Notes: a model not told the origin generated them from the sequence alone. Counted from the stretch's first letter, positions 1 to 9,306 are shown. The stretch is DNA of 64,000 nt from Fibrella aestuarina BUZ 2 (GCF_000331105.1 NC_020054.1:3594478-3658477), one strand, 5' to 3'. A program made the numbers and translations.

Positions 1-11
1 AACACGCCCCC

Positions 12-524
12 ATGTCCCCTTTACTCGACTCGCCTTTTGTGAGTTCGGCGACGCGTTCGGCCCTGCTGGAACGCTTACAACCAACCACCACACCACCGCG
101 CTACTTCTCCGGCCCGGAACTGACGCTGCTCCAGGCCGTTGCCCTTCGGCTGGCCGGCCCCATGCCCGCCGCCGGGCCGATCGACCTGGCGAGCCCCATC
201 GATGAACGGCTGGCCGACCGAAAATCGAACGGCTGGCGCTACAACGATATGCCCGCTGATGGCGAGGCCTACAAACTAGGGCTGGCGGGCATCGACCAGC
301 ACGCCCAACGGCGATTCGGGCAGACCTTTGTGGCTCTCGCCGATGCCGAAAAAGACACCATCCTGATCGACGTACAACAGGGCGACGTACCTGACGACAC
401 CATCTGGCAACAGGTAGTGCCGAAGCGGTTCTTCGAAGAACTGCTGACCGAAATCACCGAGTACCTCTACGCCCATCCCCACATTCAGGAAGCCATCGGG
501 TACGTTGGTTACGCCGATCTATGA
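12..524 (+). CDS. Gluconate 2-dehydrogenase subunit 3-like small subunit
   Basis: A 170-residue protein resembling the small (gamma, subunit 3) component of membrane gluconate/glucose dehydrogenases. In that family it partners with, and helps mature, a GMC flavoprotein. No signal peptide is visible, unlike many family members that carry a Tat signal. It is cut close to the window edge, so an earlier start cannot be excluded, although the first visible Met gives a normal family length. Its stop overlaps the start of the following GMC oxidoreductase gene as ATGA, so the two are translationally coupled and probably form one complex. The function is inferred from family resemblance plus this pairing. 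Confidence 0.75.
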   Translation: MSPLLDSPFVSSATRSALLERLQPTTTPPRYFSGPELTLLQAVALRLAGPMPAAGPIDLASPIDERLADRKSNGWRYNDMPADGEAYKLGLAGIDQHAQRRFGQTFVALADAEKDTILIDVQQGDVPDDTIWQQVVPKRFFEELLTEITEYLYAHPHIQEAIGYVGYADL

Positions 525-2074
525 AACACTACACCACTGAAGAAACCGTCGACGCCGTTGTCATTGGGACCGGCGCGGGCGGTGCACCGTTGCTGGCCCG
601 GCTGGCCAGCGCAGGCCTGTCGGTCGTGGCGTTGGAGGCCGGCCGGTTCTGGGATCCCAAACGCGATTTTGCCACCGACGAACGCAAGCAGGAATTTCTG
701 TTCTGGAACGACGAACGCCTCAGTGCCGGTAACGATCCCATTGCCTTCGGGCGCAATAACTCGGGCATTGGCGTGGGCGGCTCGACCCTGCACTTTACCG
801 CCTACACGCCCCGCGCCCAACCCGACGATCTGCAACTGCATACCGAGTTTGGCAAGGGCGTCGACTGGCCCCTGGCCTTTGAAGAGATCGAGTCTTACTA
901 CGATGAAATCGAACAGTTTCTGGGCGTGTCGGGGCCGTCGCCTTACCCATGGGGACCAGCGCGGCGGAAGGCCTACGCGCTGCCACCGCTGCCGCTGAAC
1001 AGCGCGGCCGTTCGGATGCAGCGCGGCTGTGCCGAATTGGGCATCCGTACGTCGCCCGCCGCCAATGCGGCGCTGTCGGCGCCCTATTACCAGCCGGGCG
1101 TGGGCTGGCGACCCGTCTGCACCAACCGGGGTTTCTGCCAGGCGGGGTGCAGCGTGGGGGCCAAAGCCAGCATGGACGTGACCTACCTTCCCGTCGCGAT
1201 GGCGAACGGGGCCGAAATCCGGTCGGAGTGCTTCGTGACGGAACTGCCGCTTGATACCCAGGGCCGCATCCGGGAGGTCGTGTATGTGCACAACGGGCAG
1301 ACCTACCGGCAGCGTTGTCGGCACGTCTTCCTATGCGCCGGGGCGCTAGAAACCCCGCGTTTGTTGCTGCTCAATGGGCTCGCCAACAGCAGTGGACAGG
1401 TGGGCCGCAACCTGATGGCCCATACCGGCCCGCAGGTGTGGGGTACGTTCGAGGAGCCTACGTACCCACACCGGGGGATACCCGGCGGGCTGATCTCTGA
1501 AGATACGCACCGCCCCAAAGACCGTAGTGGTAACCCCGTCGATTTTGCGGGCGGGTACCTGCTTCAATCGATCGGTGTGATGCCCGTAACCTATGCCTCG
1601 CAACTGGCCCGCACCAACGGCCTGTGGGGGCAGGCGCTGCACGACGCCATGACGGCCTACAACCACACGGCGGGGATTAATATTCTCGGCGATTGCCTGC
1701 CCTACGATCACAACTACCTCGAACTGTCGGACGAGCTCGACAATCGGGGCGTGCGCAAACCGCGTATTTATTTCACCAACGGGGAAAATGAAAACCGGCA
1801 GATCGACCACGCGCTGGCGCTGATGACCGACATCTGGCAAGCGGCGGGGGCCAAAACAATGTATACGGTGCCCCGGTCGGCCCACGTCATCGGTACGTGC
1901 CGGATGGGCCACAGCGGCGACGCGGCCGTGGTTGACCCCAATGGCCGTTCGTTCGACGTACCCAACCTCTATATCAGTGATAATTCGACGTTTCCGTCGG
2001 CCCTGAGCGTAAACCCCGCCCTGACAATCATGGCGTTGTCGCTCCGAACAGCCGACCAGTTTTTAGCGCGATGA
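521..2074 (+). CDS. GMC-family FAD oxidoreductase with probable 3Fe-4S cysteine motif
   Basis: A 517-residue flavoprotein. The N-terminus has the dinucleotide-binding loop GTGAGG (about residues 13-18) followed by a beta strand ending in E, typical of FAD binding in GMC enzymes. The C-terminus has the GMC substrate region with a His in SAHVIGTC and the NPALTIMAL segment. Cys200, Cys206 and Cys210 (C-x5-C-x3-C) match the spacing of the 3Fe-4S ligands I recall for the bacterial FAD-glucose dehydrogenase alpha subunit (Cys212, 218, 222). The partner small subunit is immediately upstream with a 4-nt overlap. No cytochrome subunit follows, so the electron acceptor is unknown. The substrate is probably a sugar or polyol; this is inference. 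Confidence 0.87.
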   Translation: MKHYTTEETVDAVVIGTGAGGAPLLARLASAGLSVVALEAGRFWDPKRDFATDERKQEFLFWNDERLSAGNDPIAFGRNNSGIGVGGSTLHFTAYTPRAQPDDLQLHTEFGKGVDWPLAFEEIESYYDEIEQFLGVSGPSPYPWGPARRKAYALPPLPLNSAAVRMQRGCAELGIRTSPAANAALSAPYYQPGVGWRPVCTNRGFCQAGCSVGAKASMDVTYLPVAMANGAEIRSECFVTELPLDTQGRIREVVYVHNGQTYRQRCRHVFLCAGALETPRLLLLNGLANSSGQVGRNLMAHTGPQVWGTFEEPTYPHRGIPGGLISEDTHRPKDRSGNPVDFAGGYLLQSIGVMPVTYASQLARTNGLWGQALHDAMTAYNHTAGINILGDCLPYDHNYLELSDELDNRGVRKPRIYFTNGENENRQIDHALALMTDIWQAAGAKTMYTVPRSAHVIGTCRMGHSGDAAVVDPNGRSFDVPNLYISDNSTFPSALSVNPALTIMALSLRTADQFLAR

Positions 2075-2086
2075 GAGGTGGGTTAT

Positions 2087-2174
2087 GAGCTAAGGATGGT
2101 GAATTATGAATTAGATCAAAGCACACAGGTACGTTGTCTGGCTAAGCCAATTCACAATTCATCATTCCAAGCTC
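2087..2174. repeat. Imperfect intergenic inverted repeat (ATG/AAT-rich family)
   Basis: Arms 2087-2114 and 2147-2174 are complementary at 22 of 28 positions, and two of the mismatches would be G-U pairs in RNA. The arms are built from short repeated units such as GAATTATGAATT. The loop contains one copy of the abundant GGTACGT heptamer. It lies between the GMC gene and the GH1-like gene and may act as a terminator or as an mRNA-end structure, although there is no T-run. Confidence 0.7.
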
Positions 2175-2214
2175 GTAGGCCCTCCCGCATCGCTCTTTTT
2201 CCACACAACGTACC

Positions 2215-3546
2215 ATGGATTTTCTGGGACATATTAAGAAACACTTTGGGACTGGGAACTACGAAGGTGACCAGTTTGGCGGGGCTAGCGGCGGCGATGG
2301 CAGCGGTCTCCCGGATGGCTCCCCAACCAATTTTATGTTTGCTACGGGCATCGAATGCTCGTATCCTACCATCAATGGCGGCAAAACCCGCCGCGACCAG
2401 CTGCGCGAATGTGGTCATTATGACCGCTACAAGGAGGATATCGGCCTGGTGAAAGAGTTGGGGCTGAAAGTGTTGCGCTACGGCTTACCGTATCATAACA
2501 TCCACTTGGGGCCGGGTAAATTTGATTGGGAGTTTGCCGATCTGGCGATGGCTGAAATCCGGCGGCAGGGCATCACGCCCATCCTCGACCTGATGCATTT
2601 TGGCGTGCCCGATTGGGTGGGCAACTACCAGAACCCCGAGCTACCGGTGCTGTTTGCCGAGTATTGTGCGGCCGTAGCCGAGCGATACCCCTGGGTACGT
2701 TACTACACGCCCGTCAACGAGATCTACGTGACGGCCCGCCACAGCGCTAAAGACGGTCTCTGGAACGAACAACTCCGCGATGACCGCTCATTTGTGACGG
2801 CCCTGAAGCATACCGTGGCAGCCAGCATTATGGGCACGCAGCAACTGGCCAAACGCCGTAACGACCTGATTATCATTCAGAGCGAAAGCGCCGAGTACAT
2901 CCACGAAGTGCGCGCCGTGCCGTCTGCCGAGATCCGGCTGCACAACGAGCTGCGCTTTCTCTCGCTCGACCTGCTTTACGCCCATGCACCCATCGCCGAC
3001 GTAACGCTGTACCTGCTCGACAACGGCATGACCCGCGACGAATACAACTGGTTTATGGCCGGGCAGCCGCCGGGTTATCAGGTGATGGGTAACGACTACT
3101 ACGGGCGGAATGAACAGATAAAACTGCCTGATGGCAAGCTGTTTAGCTCAATGGATGTGCTGGGGTGGTATCAGATCACCAAAGAGTACTACAACCGGTA
3201 TAAGAAGCCGGTCATGCACACCGAAACTAACGTGTTTGAGGCCGACGATGCGCCCATGTGGCTCTGGAAGCAGTGGATCAACGTGATGCAGATGCGGCGT
3301 GATGGCACACCCGTACTTGGGTTTACTTGGTACAGCCTGATCGACCAGATCGACTGGGATACCGGCCTGGCTGAAGAGAACAACCGCGTCAATGCCTGCG
3401 GGTTGTATGACCTCGACCGCAAGCCCCGCCCGGTGGCCGAAGCCTATAAAATGCTGCTCAAAGAGTTTGGGCAGATTACCATCGTGCCGTATGGGCAGAT
3501 GCTCGAAATCACCGATCGGCCCGCCCGCATCAAAGTCGACGCTTAA
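2215..3546 (+). CDS. Glycoside hydrolase family 1-like protein
   Basis: A 443-residue (beta/alpha)8-type glycosidase. Glu169 in the TPVNE segment corresponds to the GH1 acid/base (usually NEP, here NEI), and Glu337 in HTETN is the expected nucleophile. The N-terminal segment FMFATGIECSYP resembles the start of clan A glycosidases. No signal peptide is seen, so a cytoplasmic beta-glycosidase is most likely. It could act in another clan A family, because the motif neighbours are divergent. The stop codon overlaps the ATG of the following alpha/beta hydrolase (TAATG), implying co-translation. Confidence 0.78.
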   Translation: MDFLGHIKKHFGTGNYEGDQFGGASGGDGSGLPDGSPTNFMFATGIECSYPTINGGKTRRDQLRECGHYDRYKEDIGLVKELGLKVLRYGLPYHNIHLGPGKFDWEFADLAMAEIRRQGITPILDLMHFGVPDWVGNYQNPELPVLFAEYCAAVAERYPWVRYYTPVNEIYVTARHSAKDGLWNEQLRDDRSFVTALKHTVAASIMGTQQLAKRRNDLIIIQSESAEYIHEVRAVPSAEIRLHNELRFLSLDLLYAHAPIADVTLYLLDNGMTRDEYNWFMAGQPPGYQVMGNDYYGRNEQIKLPDGKLFSSMDVLGWYQITKEYYNRYKKPVMHTETNVFEADDAPMWLWKQWINVMQMRRDGTPVLGFTWYSLIDQIDWDTGLAEENNRVNACGLYDLDRKPRPVAEAYKMLLKEFGQITIVPYGQMLEITDRPARIKVDA

Positions 3547-4301
3547 TGAAATTAGTCTTTTTGCATTATTTCGGCGGGTCGGCGGCGTCCTGGCAGTACG
3601 TTATTGACCAGCTTACCCCCGACTTGGCCAGTTACGCGCTCGACCTGCCCGGCTTCGGCGCAGCACCGGCGCTGTCGGCCCATCAGACCGTCGACGACGT
3701 AGCCGACGCCGTGGCCCGCCAAATTGATGGTTGGGTTGGTCAGGAACCCTTTGTGCTGGTGGGGCATTCGATGGGCGGAAAAATCGCGCTGGCGTTGGCG
3801 GCGGGTTCTGCGCAGCGGCCGGCCCTGGCGGGGTTACAGGGGCTGGTCCTGCTGGCCCCGTCACCGCCTAGCCCCGAACCCATTCCCGACGAAACGCGGC
3901 GGGAGATGCTCGCCCGCCCCGATCAGACGCCCGACGAACGCCAGCAAACGGCCGAAAAAACGGCGACGACCATCACGCATCAGGCCATCAGCCCTACCAT
4001 GCGGCAGCAGATCATCGCCGATAACCTGCGGGCCTCCACCGAAGCCTGGGTCGCCTGGGCTGCGGTGGGCAGTCGGGAAGATATCACGAGCCGGATGGAC
4101 CGCATTGCGGTGCCGGTAGCCATTCTGGCCGGCGATCAGGACGAGGCACTGCCGGCCTCGGTGCAGCCAGAGCAGGTGGTGCCCTGGCTACCGCAGACCA
4201 CACTGCGGGTGGTGAGCGGCGTGGGGCATCTGTTACCCTACGAAGCACCGGGCGTGGTGGCGGCCAGCATTCGGGCGATGGCCCTACCGCTCACTAACTA
4301 A
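3546..4301 (+). CDS. Alpha/beta-fold hydrolase
   Basis: A 251-residue single-domain alpha/beta hydrolase. The nucleophile elbow GHSMGG places the catalytic Ser at residue 75. The acid is probably the Asp in AGDQDEALP and the base the His in GVGHLLPYEAP near the C-terminus. The oxyanion region HYFGGSAASW is at residues 7-16. No export signal is seen. Coupled by a one-base overlap to the GH1-like gene, it may remove acyl groups from, or otherwise process, the same substrate. The substrate cannot be read from sequence; esterase is the safest label. Confidence 0.85.
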   Translation: MKLVFLHYFGGSAASWQYVIDQLTPDLASYALDLPGFGAAPALSAHQTVDDVADAVARQIDGWVGQEPFVLVGHSMGGKIALALAAGSAQRPALAGLQGLVLLAPSPPSPEPIPDETRREMLARPDQTPDERQQTAEKTATTITHQAISPTMRQQIIADNLRASTEAWVAWAAVGSREDITSRMDRIAVPVAILAGDQDEALPASVQPEQVVPWLPQTTLRVVSGVGHLLPYEAPGVVAASIRAMALPLTN

Positions 4302-4332
4302 AAGACCAACGCCTGAACAGACGTTGGTCTTT
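4301..4332. terminator. Intrinsic terminator hairpin
   Basis: Arms 4301-4311 and 4322-4332 are exact complements (11 bp) flanked by A-rich and T-rich ends. It lies between the convergent hydrolase and sigma-factor genes and can serve both. Confidence 0.8.
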
Positions 4333-4404
4333 ACGAGTAAACCGAATGCATAAAGGGAAAGGTATTGACAGATGAGGCTGATTAGTGAACGACGACAGGT
4401 TAGG

Positions 4405-4956
4405 TTAATAAGCGATTTCGCAGATGCGCTTCACCCGATCGCGTGACCGCTTCAGGCGCATCTTGACGGCGCTGTCGTTCAGGTTGAGGCGATTCCCGAT
4501 CTGCCGAACATCCAGGCCGTCCTGGTATTTGAGGCGCAGAATGGCGGCATCCTGATCCGAAATGCTTTTCATGGCCCGCCCCAGTTGTTGCAGGGATGGC
4601 TCGAGGCTCTCGGCCGAGTCGTCGGTGTGGTGAAACATACCGTATTCGGTCATTTCATCCATACGGGTGGTCGGAATCCGTTTGGCCAGCCGTAGCTGAT
4701 CCAGGCAATAGTTATAGGCAATGGCGTAGAGCCAGGTAGAGAAGGTAGAACGGCCCTGAAAACGATCGAGGCGGGCAAACATGCGGATGAAAATATCGTG
4801 GGTAAAATCGTGGGCAAGGTCCGCATCTTTTGTCATCGACAAACACCGACGGTATACCTTTTGCATGTAACGATTATACAGGATTTCGAAGCAATAATTT
4901 GGGCGAAGGGTGAAGTACTGCTGGATAACCTCTTCGTCAGATAATAAATGTTTCAT
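4405..4956 (-). CDS. RNA polymerase sigma factor, ECF/sigma-70 family
   Basis: A 183-residue sigma factor. Region 2 includes DLAHDFTHDIFIRMF and FSTWLYAIAYN (core binding and -10 recognition). Region 4 includes the helix-turn-helix DVRQIGNRLNLNDSAVKMRL near the C-terminus. No anti-sigma (FecR-like) gene is adjacent, so the signal is unknown. It is transcribed divergently from the H-NOX operon over a 221-bp gap, which raises the possibility that it takes part in regulating it; this is speculative. Confidence 0.92.
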   Translation of the reverse strand: MKHLLSDEEVIQQYFTLRPNYCFEILYNRYMQKVYRRCLSMTKDADLAHDFTHDIFIRMFARLDRFQGRSTFSTWLYAIAYNYCLDQLRLAKRIPTTRMDEMTEYGMFHHTDDSAESLEPSLQQLGRAMKSISDQDAAILRLKYQDGLDVRQIGNRLNLNDSAVKMRLKRSRDRVKRICEIAY

Positions 4957-5177
4957 AACTTGTTCGTTGATGGCAACGCCTTCACTTTAGGGTTAAGTCA
5001 TTAGCTGCGGATGACGTGACAAAAGTGTGTTACCTTCACGCATTCATATGAATGTATTCGATGAACTGCATATTTTGTCCGTTTTTTGGGAGCGTCTGCC
5101 GGATAGCGATGGCCGACTGGGTTCCGAATCAGCGCGGGCAGGCAGCGACCAGCGTTAGTCTTTCACCTCATTTTTGA

Positions 5178-5726
5178 ATGAAAGGATTTGTTTTTACGGA
5201 GTTTCTGGAGATGGTCGAAGAGGCACACGGCTACGAGTTAGTCGATAAGCTGCTGCTGGAAAGCCATCTGCCGTCAGGAGGGAACTACACCTCGGTTGGT
5301 ACCTACGACCATGCCGAGATGATCGCGCTGGTCAACAAGCTGAGCGAGCACCTCAACCTGCCCACAGGCCAGTTACTACGTACCTACGGCCGGTACATGT
5401 TCGGCTCGTTCAAGCGGGACTATGGCCTGTTTATCGACAAGGCCGATTCGGCATTCAGTCTGCTCAGTTCCATTCAGCAGTACATTCACGTGGAAGTACG
5501 AAAGCTGTATCCCGACGCTGAGTTACCCCATTTTACCATTACACAACCTGCCCCCGACCGTCTGGTCATGCATTATGAATCAGAGCGTAAACTGGCCGAT
5601 TTCGCCCACGGCCTGATCGAAGGCTGTCTGGCCCATTTTGGCGAAGAGGCTGTTGTGACTGAGTCCAGACGGGCTGCTGATGGCAGCGACGTGATTTTTG
5701 AGATTACCAAGAAAAGAAACGAGTAA
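5178..5726 (+). CDS. H-NOX (haem-nitric oxide binding) sensor protein
   Basis: A 182-residue stand-alone H-NOX domain. His104 (in QYIHVEVRKLYP) is the predicted proximal haem ligand. Tyr133, Ser135 and Arg137 form the diagnostic YxSxR motif that holds the haem propionates. The distal position equivalent to Tyr140 of the oxygen-binding Thermoanaerobacter protein is Phe142, which predicts NO rather than O2 selectivity. Length and motif spacing are typical. It is followed after 29 nt by a histidine kinase, the standard arrangement in which NO-bound H-NOX modulates kinase activity. Cytoplasmic. Confidence 0.95.
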   Translation: MKGFVFTEFLEMVEEAHGYELVDKLLLESHLPSGGNYTSVGTYDHAEMIALVNKLSEHLNLPTGQLLRTYGRYMFGSFKRDYGLFIDKADSAFSLLSSIQQYIHVEVRKLYPDAELPHFTITQPAPDRLVMHYESERKLADFAHGLIEGCLAHFGEEAVVTESRRAADGSDVIFEITKKRNE

Positions 5727-5755
5727 ACGGTTCGTAGCAACAGGTACAGGCAGGT

Positions 5756-8590
5756 ATGGAGAATATTGGTATGCTGAAACGGCGATTGGCCCGCGAACGG
5801 GCTGCCCGGCGCGAAGCAGAACGGTTGCTGGAAGTAAAGGCACTGGCGCTCTACGAGGCCAACCAGCAGCTACAGCACCTGAATGAAAATCTTGAGCAGC
5901 AGATTCGGGCCAAGCTGGAAGAGCAGCGCGCCAACGAACTGCACCACCGGCAACTGATTGAGTCGGTACAGGACCTCATTTTCAAAGTGTCGCCGGCGGG
6001 GCGGTTTACGTTTGTGAGTTCGGCCGCCGAAAAAATGCTCGGCTATTCCGAAGCCGAATGCATTGGCATGCGCGCTACGGATCTGGTGCAGCTAAGCCAC
6101 CGGCAGGCCATGGTCGAGTATTATACCGACATGATTGCCCAGCAGCGGGAGAGTAGCTATGACGAATTTCCAATAACCACCAAAGATGGCCGCACCATCT
6201 GGATCGGGCAGTCGGTACGGCTGGTGGCCGAAGCCGGGCAAGTCGTGGAGATGGTGGCCGTTGCGCGCGATATCACCGACCGGAAACTGGCCGAAGTGGT
6301 ACTGAAAACCACCCAGGTACGTTTGTCGACGCTCATCACCAGCCTGCAATCGGGGGTGTTGGTGGTCGACGAGCAGGGCCGGATTCTGCTCATTAACCAG
6401 CTTTTCTGCGACATTTTCAGCCTTGATCTGCAGCCCGATCAACTGACGGGGCAAGACTCAGGTACGTTGTCGGAAGCCTCGATGCGGGCCGTTGAGAACC
6501 CCGAAGACTTTCTTGTACAAACCCGGTTTCTGCTGAGTCAGCGGCAAACGTCGGTGGGGGAGGTGATCAACCTCAAAAACGGCCGGATTCTGGAGCGCGA
6601 CTACATTCCGCTGTTCCTGAATGAGCAGTATCTGGGGCATCTCTGGCAATACACCGACGTCACCGAGAAGCACACCGCCCGCGAGCAGATTCGCCGCAGC
6701 GAAGAGAAGTACCGGGGCATCATGAACAACATGGAGCTCGGCCTGCTCGAGGTAAACAACGAGCAGATTGTCGTGCGGGTCTACGAGCGGTGCTGCCAGA
6801 TGCTGGGCTACCGTGAAGATGAACTGCTGGGGCAGCACCTGTCTGACCTGCTGGTTCCCAAAGAGTTCCGGGAGGTGATCGACCGGCAGCAGCAGCAACG
6901 GCTGCGCGGCGTAGGGGGGTCGTACGAGCTTCAGTTGCTTAAAAAAGACGGCTCCCGCATTTGGGTGCTGGTGAGCGGCGTGCCCATCTACGACGAAGAA
7001 AGTCGATTGGTGGGGTCGATGGCCATTTACTACGACCTGACCGAACGCAAGCTGCTGGAAACGGAGCTGGCCAACGCCAAGCAGGTTGCCGAGGATGCCC
7101 GGCAGGCCGAGAAGCAATTTCTGGCTAACATGAGCCACGAAATTCGGACGCCCCTCAACGCCATCATCGGCATGTCGCACCTGCTGTTCGATACGCAGCC
7201 GACCTCGCAGCAGCGCGAATACATTGATATCCTGAAAACGTCGGCCGACTTTCTGCACGGTCTGATTTCGAACCTGCTCGACATGACCAAGATCGAGGCG
7301 GGGCGCGTGGAAGTAAACCCCCGTCCGTTTGATCTGGCTGGCCTGCTGCGTTCTACGCAGAAGGTGTTCGAGATGAAGCTTCAGGATCGGCCTATCCAGT
7401 TCCACATTATGCTGGATGCCCGCATCAGTGGCAATTTCATGGGCGATGAGGTGATGCTGAACCAGATTCTGACCAACCTGGTCGGCAATGCCGAGAAGTT
7501 CACCGAGGTGGGCAGCATTCAGCTGACGGTACGGATCCGGCACGAAGACGCCAACAATATCTGGGTGGAGTTTGCCGTGGCCGATACCGGCATCGGGATT
7601 CCCGCCGAGAAAATCGGGTTGGTCTTCCAGAAGTTCAAGCAGGTTAACCCGCAGGGCCATAAGCACAAAGGCACGGGGCTGGGGCTGGCCATCACGAAGG
7701 AACTGGTCGATCTGCTGGGCGGCACCATCAACGTAGAGAGCCGCGCCGGGCACGGCAGCACGTTCACGTTTGTGTTACCTTTCCCGAAAATTATGGCGCC
7801 CCTGAACGCCAACCTGATCGACGCGCCGCCGCCCGCCAGCGTTAAGCCGGAGGTGGGGCACGTGCTGGTCGTGGAGGATAACCTGATGAACCAGAAGTAT
7901 ATCGGTAGCCTGCTGCACAAGTGGCAGGTTCGGTACACCCTGGCTTCGGATGGGCGACAGGCCGTGATGGAGGCCCGCCGCCAGCGGTTCGACCTCATTC
8001 TGATGGATATTCAGATGCCGGTGATGAACGGCTACGAAGCCACCGTAGCTATTCGGAACACGCACAACCCCAACCAGCATGCCCCCATCGTGGCGCTCAC
8101 GGCCTCGGCCATGCTCGACCACAAGAACGTGGCGCTGGAAGCGGGTATGACCGATTTCCTGACCAAGCCCTTTGATCCCGGTCAGCTGATGTTGCTGTTG
8201 CGGCAGTATCCGCACAGTGAACCCGGCGAACAAGGCGGTTTCCAACTGGATCGTAACCGGCTGACCGAATTGTATGGCGATGACCGGATCGCGGCCGCCG
8301 AAATGTTCAATACGTTCTTGACCAGTATCGTGCCCGACCTGTTGCAACTACCCGGACTCTGCCGCCAGCAAAATTGGCCTGAGCTGGTGCGACAGGCCCA
8401 CAAACTAAAACCAACCCTGGGTATGGTGGGCCTCACCCGGCTCGAAAACACCATGCACCGCCTGGAGAAAGCCTCCCGGCACGCAGCCGACCCCGACCTG
8501 GTGAATGTATACTGCCAGGAAGTGGTCACGGCGCTGCAAGAGGCGATTCCCCTTTTAGAAGATGAAGTTCAGCTACTTAACGAGACCTAA
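5756..8590 (+). CDS. H-NOX-associated hybrid histidine kinase (PAS x3, HisKA, HATPase, REC, Hpt)
   Basis: A 944-residue soluble kinase with no membrane segment. An Arg/Glu-rich coiled coil (about residues 5-65) is followed by three PAS-like domains (about 65-180, 190-300 and 315-430). HisKA has phospho-acceptor His461 (NMSHEIRTPLN). The ATPase domain has an N box (NLVGNAEKF), DTGIGI and GTGLGLAI. The receiver domain has Asp751 (LMDIQMPVMNG), and a C-terminal Hpt domain has His882 (QAHKLKPTLG). A full internal phosphorelay is therefore present. The adjacent upstream H-NOX is the likely input and the downstream LytTR regulator the likely output. Confidence 0.94.
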   Translation: MENIGMLKRRLARERAARREAERLLEVKALALYEANQQLQHLNENLEQQIRAKLEEQRANELHHRQLIESVQDLIFKVSPAGRFTFVSSAAEKMLGYSEAECIGMRATDLVQLSHRQAMVEYYTDMIAQQRESSYDEFPITTKDGRTIWIGQSVRLVAEAGQVVEMVAVARDITDRKLAEVVLKTTQVRLSTLITSLQSGVLVVDEQGRILLINQLFCDIFSLDLQPDQLTGQDSGTLSEASMRAVENPEDFLVQTRFLLSQRQTSVGEVINLKNGRILERDYIPLFLNEQYLGHLWQYTDVTEKHTAREQIRRSEEKYRGIMNNMELGLLEVNNEQIVVRVYERCCQMLGYREDELLGQHLSDLLVPKEFREVIDRQQQQRLRGVGGSYELQLLKKDGSRIWVLVSGVPIYDEESRLVGSMAIYYDLTERKLLETELANAKQVAEDARQAEKQFLANMSHEIRTPLNAIIGMSHLLFDTQPTSQQREYIDILKTSADFLHGLISNLLDMTKIEAGRVEVNPRPFDLAGLLRSTQKVFEMKLQDRPIQFHIMLDARISGNFMGDEVMLNQILTNLVGNAEKFTEVGSIQLTVRIRHEDANNIWVEFAVADTGIGIPAEKIGLVFQKFKQVNPQGHKHKGTGLGLAITKELVDLLGGTINVESRAGHGSTFTFVLPFPKIMAPLNANLIDAPPPASVKPEVGHVLVVEDNLMNQKYIGSLLHKWQVRYTLASDGRQAVMEARRQRFDLILMDIQMPVMNGYEATVAIRNTHNPNQHAPIVALTASAMLDHKNVALEAGMTDFLTKPFDPGQLMLLLRQYPHSEPGEQGGFQLDRNRLTELYGDDRIAAAEMFNTFLTSIVPDLLQLPGLCRQQNWPELVRQAHKLKPTLGMVGLTRLENTMHRLEKASRHAADPDLVNVYCQEVVTALQEAIPLLEDEVQLLNET

Positions 8591-8593
8591 CCT

Positions 8594-9292
8594 ATGCGTT
8601 TGAGTTGTATCATAGTTGAAGACGAAATCATGTCTCGAAAGCAGCTACAGCGGCTTTGCGAGGAACATGGCAGCTTAGACGTATTGTCCGCTTTCGACAA
8701 CGCCACCAGCGCGTTGGATTTCCTCACCGAACAAGCTGTCGACCTGATCTGGCTCGACGTGGAAATGCCGGGCCTGACGGGCTTCGGCCTGATTGAACAG
8801 TTGCCGGCGATGCCGTATGTGGTGCTAACGACCAGCAAGACAGAATACGCCTTTGAGGCATTCCAGCATCAGGTGACCGATTACCTCAAAAAACCCGTAA
8901 CCCGCCCCCGCTTTAACCTGGCCGTTGAAAAGGTGCTCGAACTGAAAGCGCGGGAGAAAGCCAATGCCCCCGTCGCCAATGAACGAAAAGAGATCTACGT
9001 AAAAACGGAAGGCCGTTACATTCGCCTGCCCTTCGATGCGATCGATTACATCGAAAACACGGGGGATTACGTGAAAATCGTTACCAACGGCCAGACCCAC
9101 ATCGTCTACGCCACCATGAAGTACATGGAGGAAAAACTAGGCGAGCAGTTCCTGCGGGTTCACCGCTCCTTCATCGTGCATCTGGATAAAATCGTTGATA
9201 TCGAGGAGAATACGCTCGTGGTGAAGCAGAAAGTAATCCCCATCAGCCGGGCCAACAAACCGGAGTTGATGAACCGGCTTAATTTGCTGTAA
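8594..9292 (+). CDS. LytTR-family response regulator
   Basis: A 232-residue regulator. The receiver domain has acidic residues Asp10/Glu11, phospho-acceptor Asp55 (WLDVEMPG) and the conserved Lys in YLKKPV. A C-terminal LytTR DNA-binding domain (about 130-232) includes IENTGDYVKI, LRVHRSFIVHLDKI and PISRANK. It starts 3 nt after the kinase stop, so it is in the same operon as H-NOX and the kinase and is the expected transcriptional output. Target promoters cannot be told from this window. Confidence 0.95.
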   Translation: MRLSCIIVEDEIMSRKQLQRLCEEHGSLDVLSAFDNATSALDFLTEQAVDLIWLDVEMPGLTGFGLIEQLPAMPYVVLTTSKTEYAFEAFQHQVTDYLKKPVTRPRFNLAVEKVLELKAREKANAPVANERKEIYVKTEGRYIRLPFDAIDYIENTGDYVKIVTNGQTHIVYATMKYMEEKLGEQFLRVHRSFIVHLDKIVDIEENTLVVKQKVIPISRANKPELMNRLNLL

Positions 9293-9306
9293 CGCGTTCT
9301 GCGTGT

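Noticed and set aside
2078..2452. Open frame of 124 codons between the GMC and GH1-like genes
   Set aside because: It runs through the inverted repeat and overlaps the N-terminus of the GH1-like gene in another frame. The translated sequence shows no family resemblance.
4957..5177. Promoter candidates in the sigma factor/H-NOX divergent gap
   Set aside because: The plus-strand TACCTTCA near 5036 and minus-strand CACTTTTG near 5020 each differ from TAnnTTTG and have no -33 partner, so they are not reported as features.
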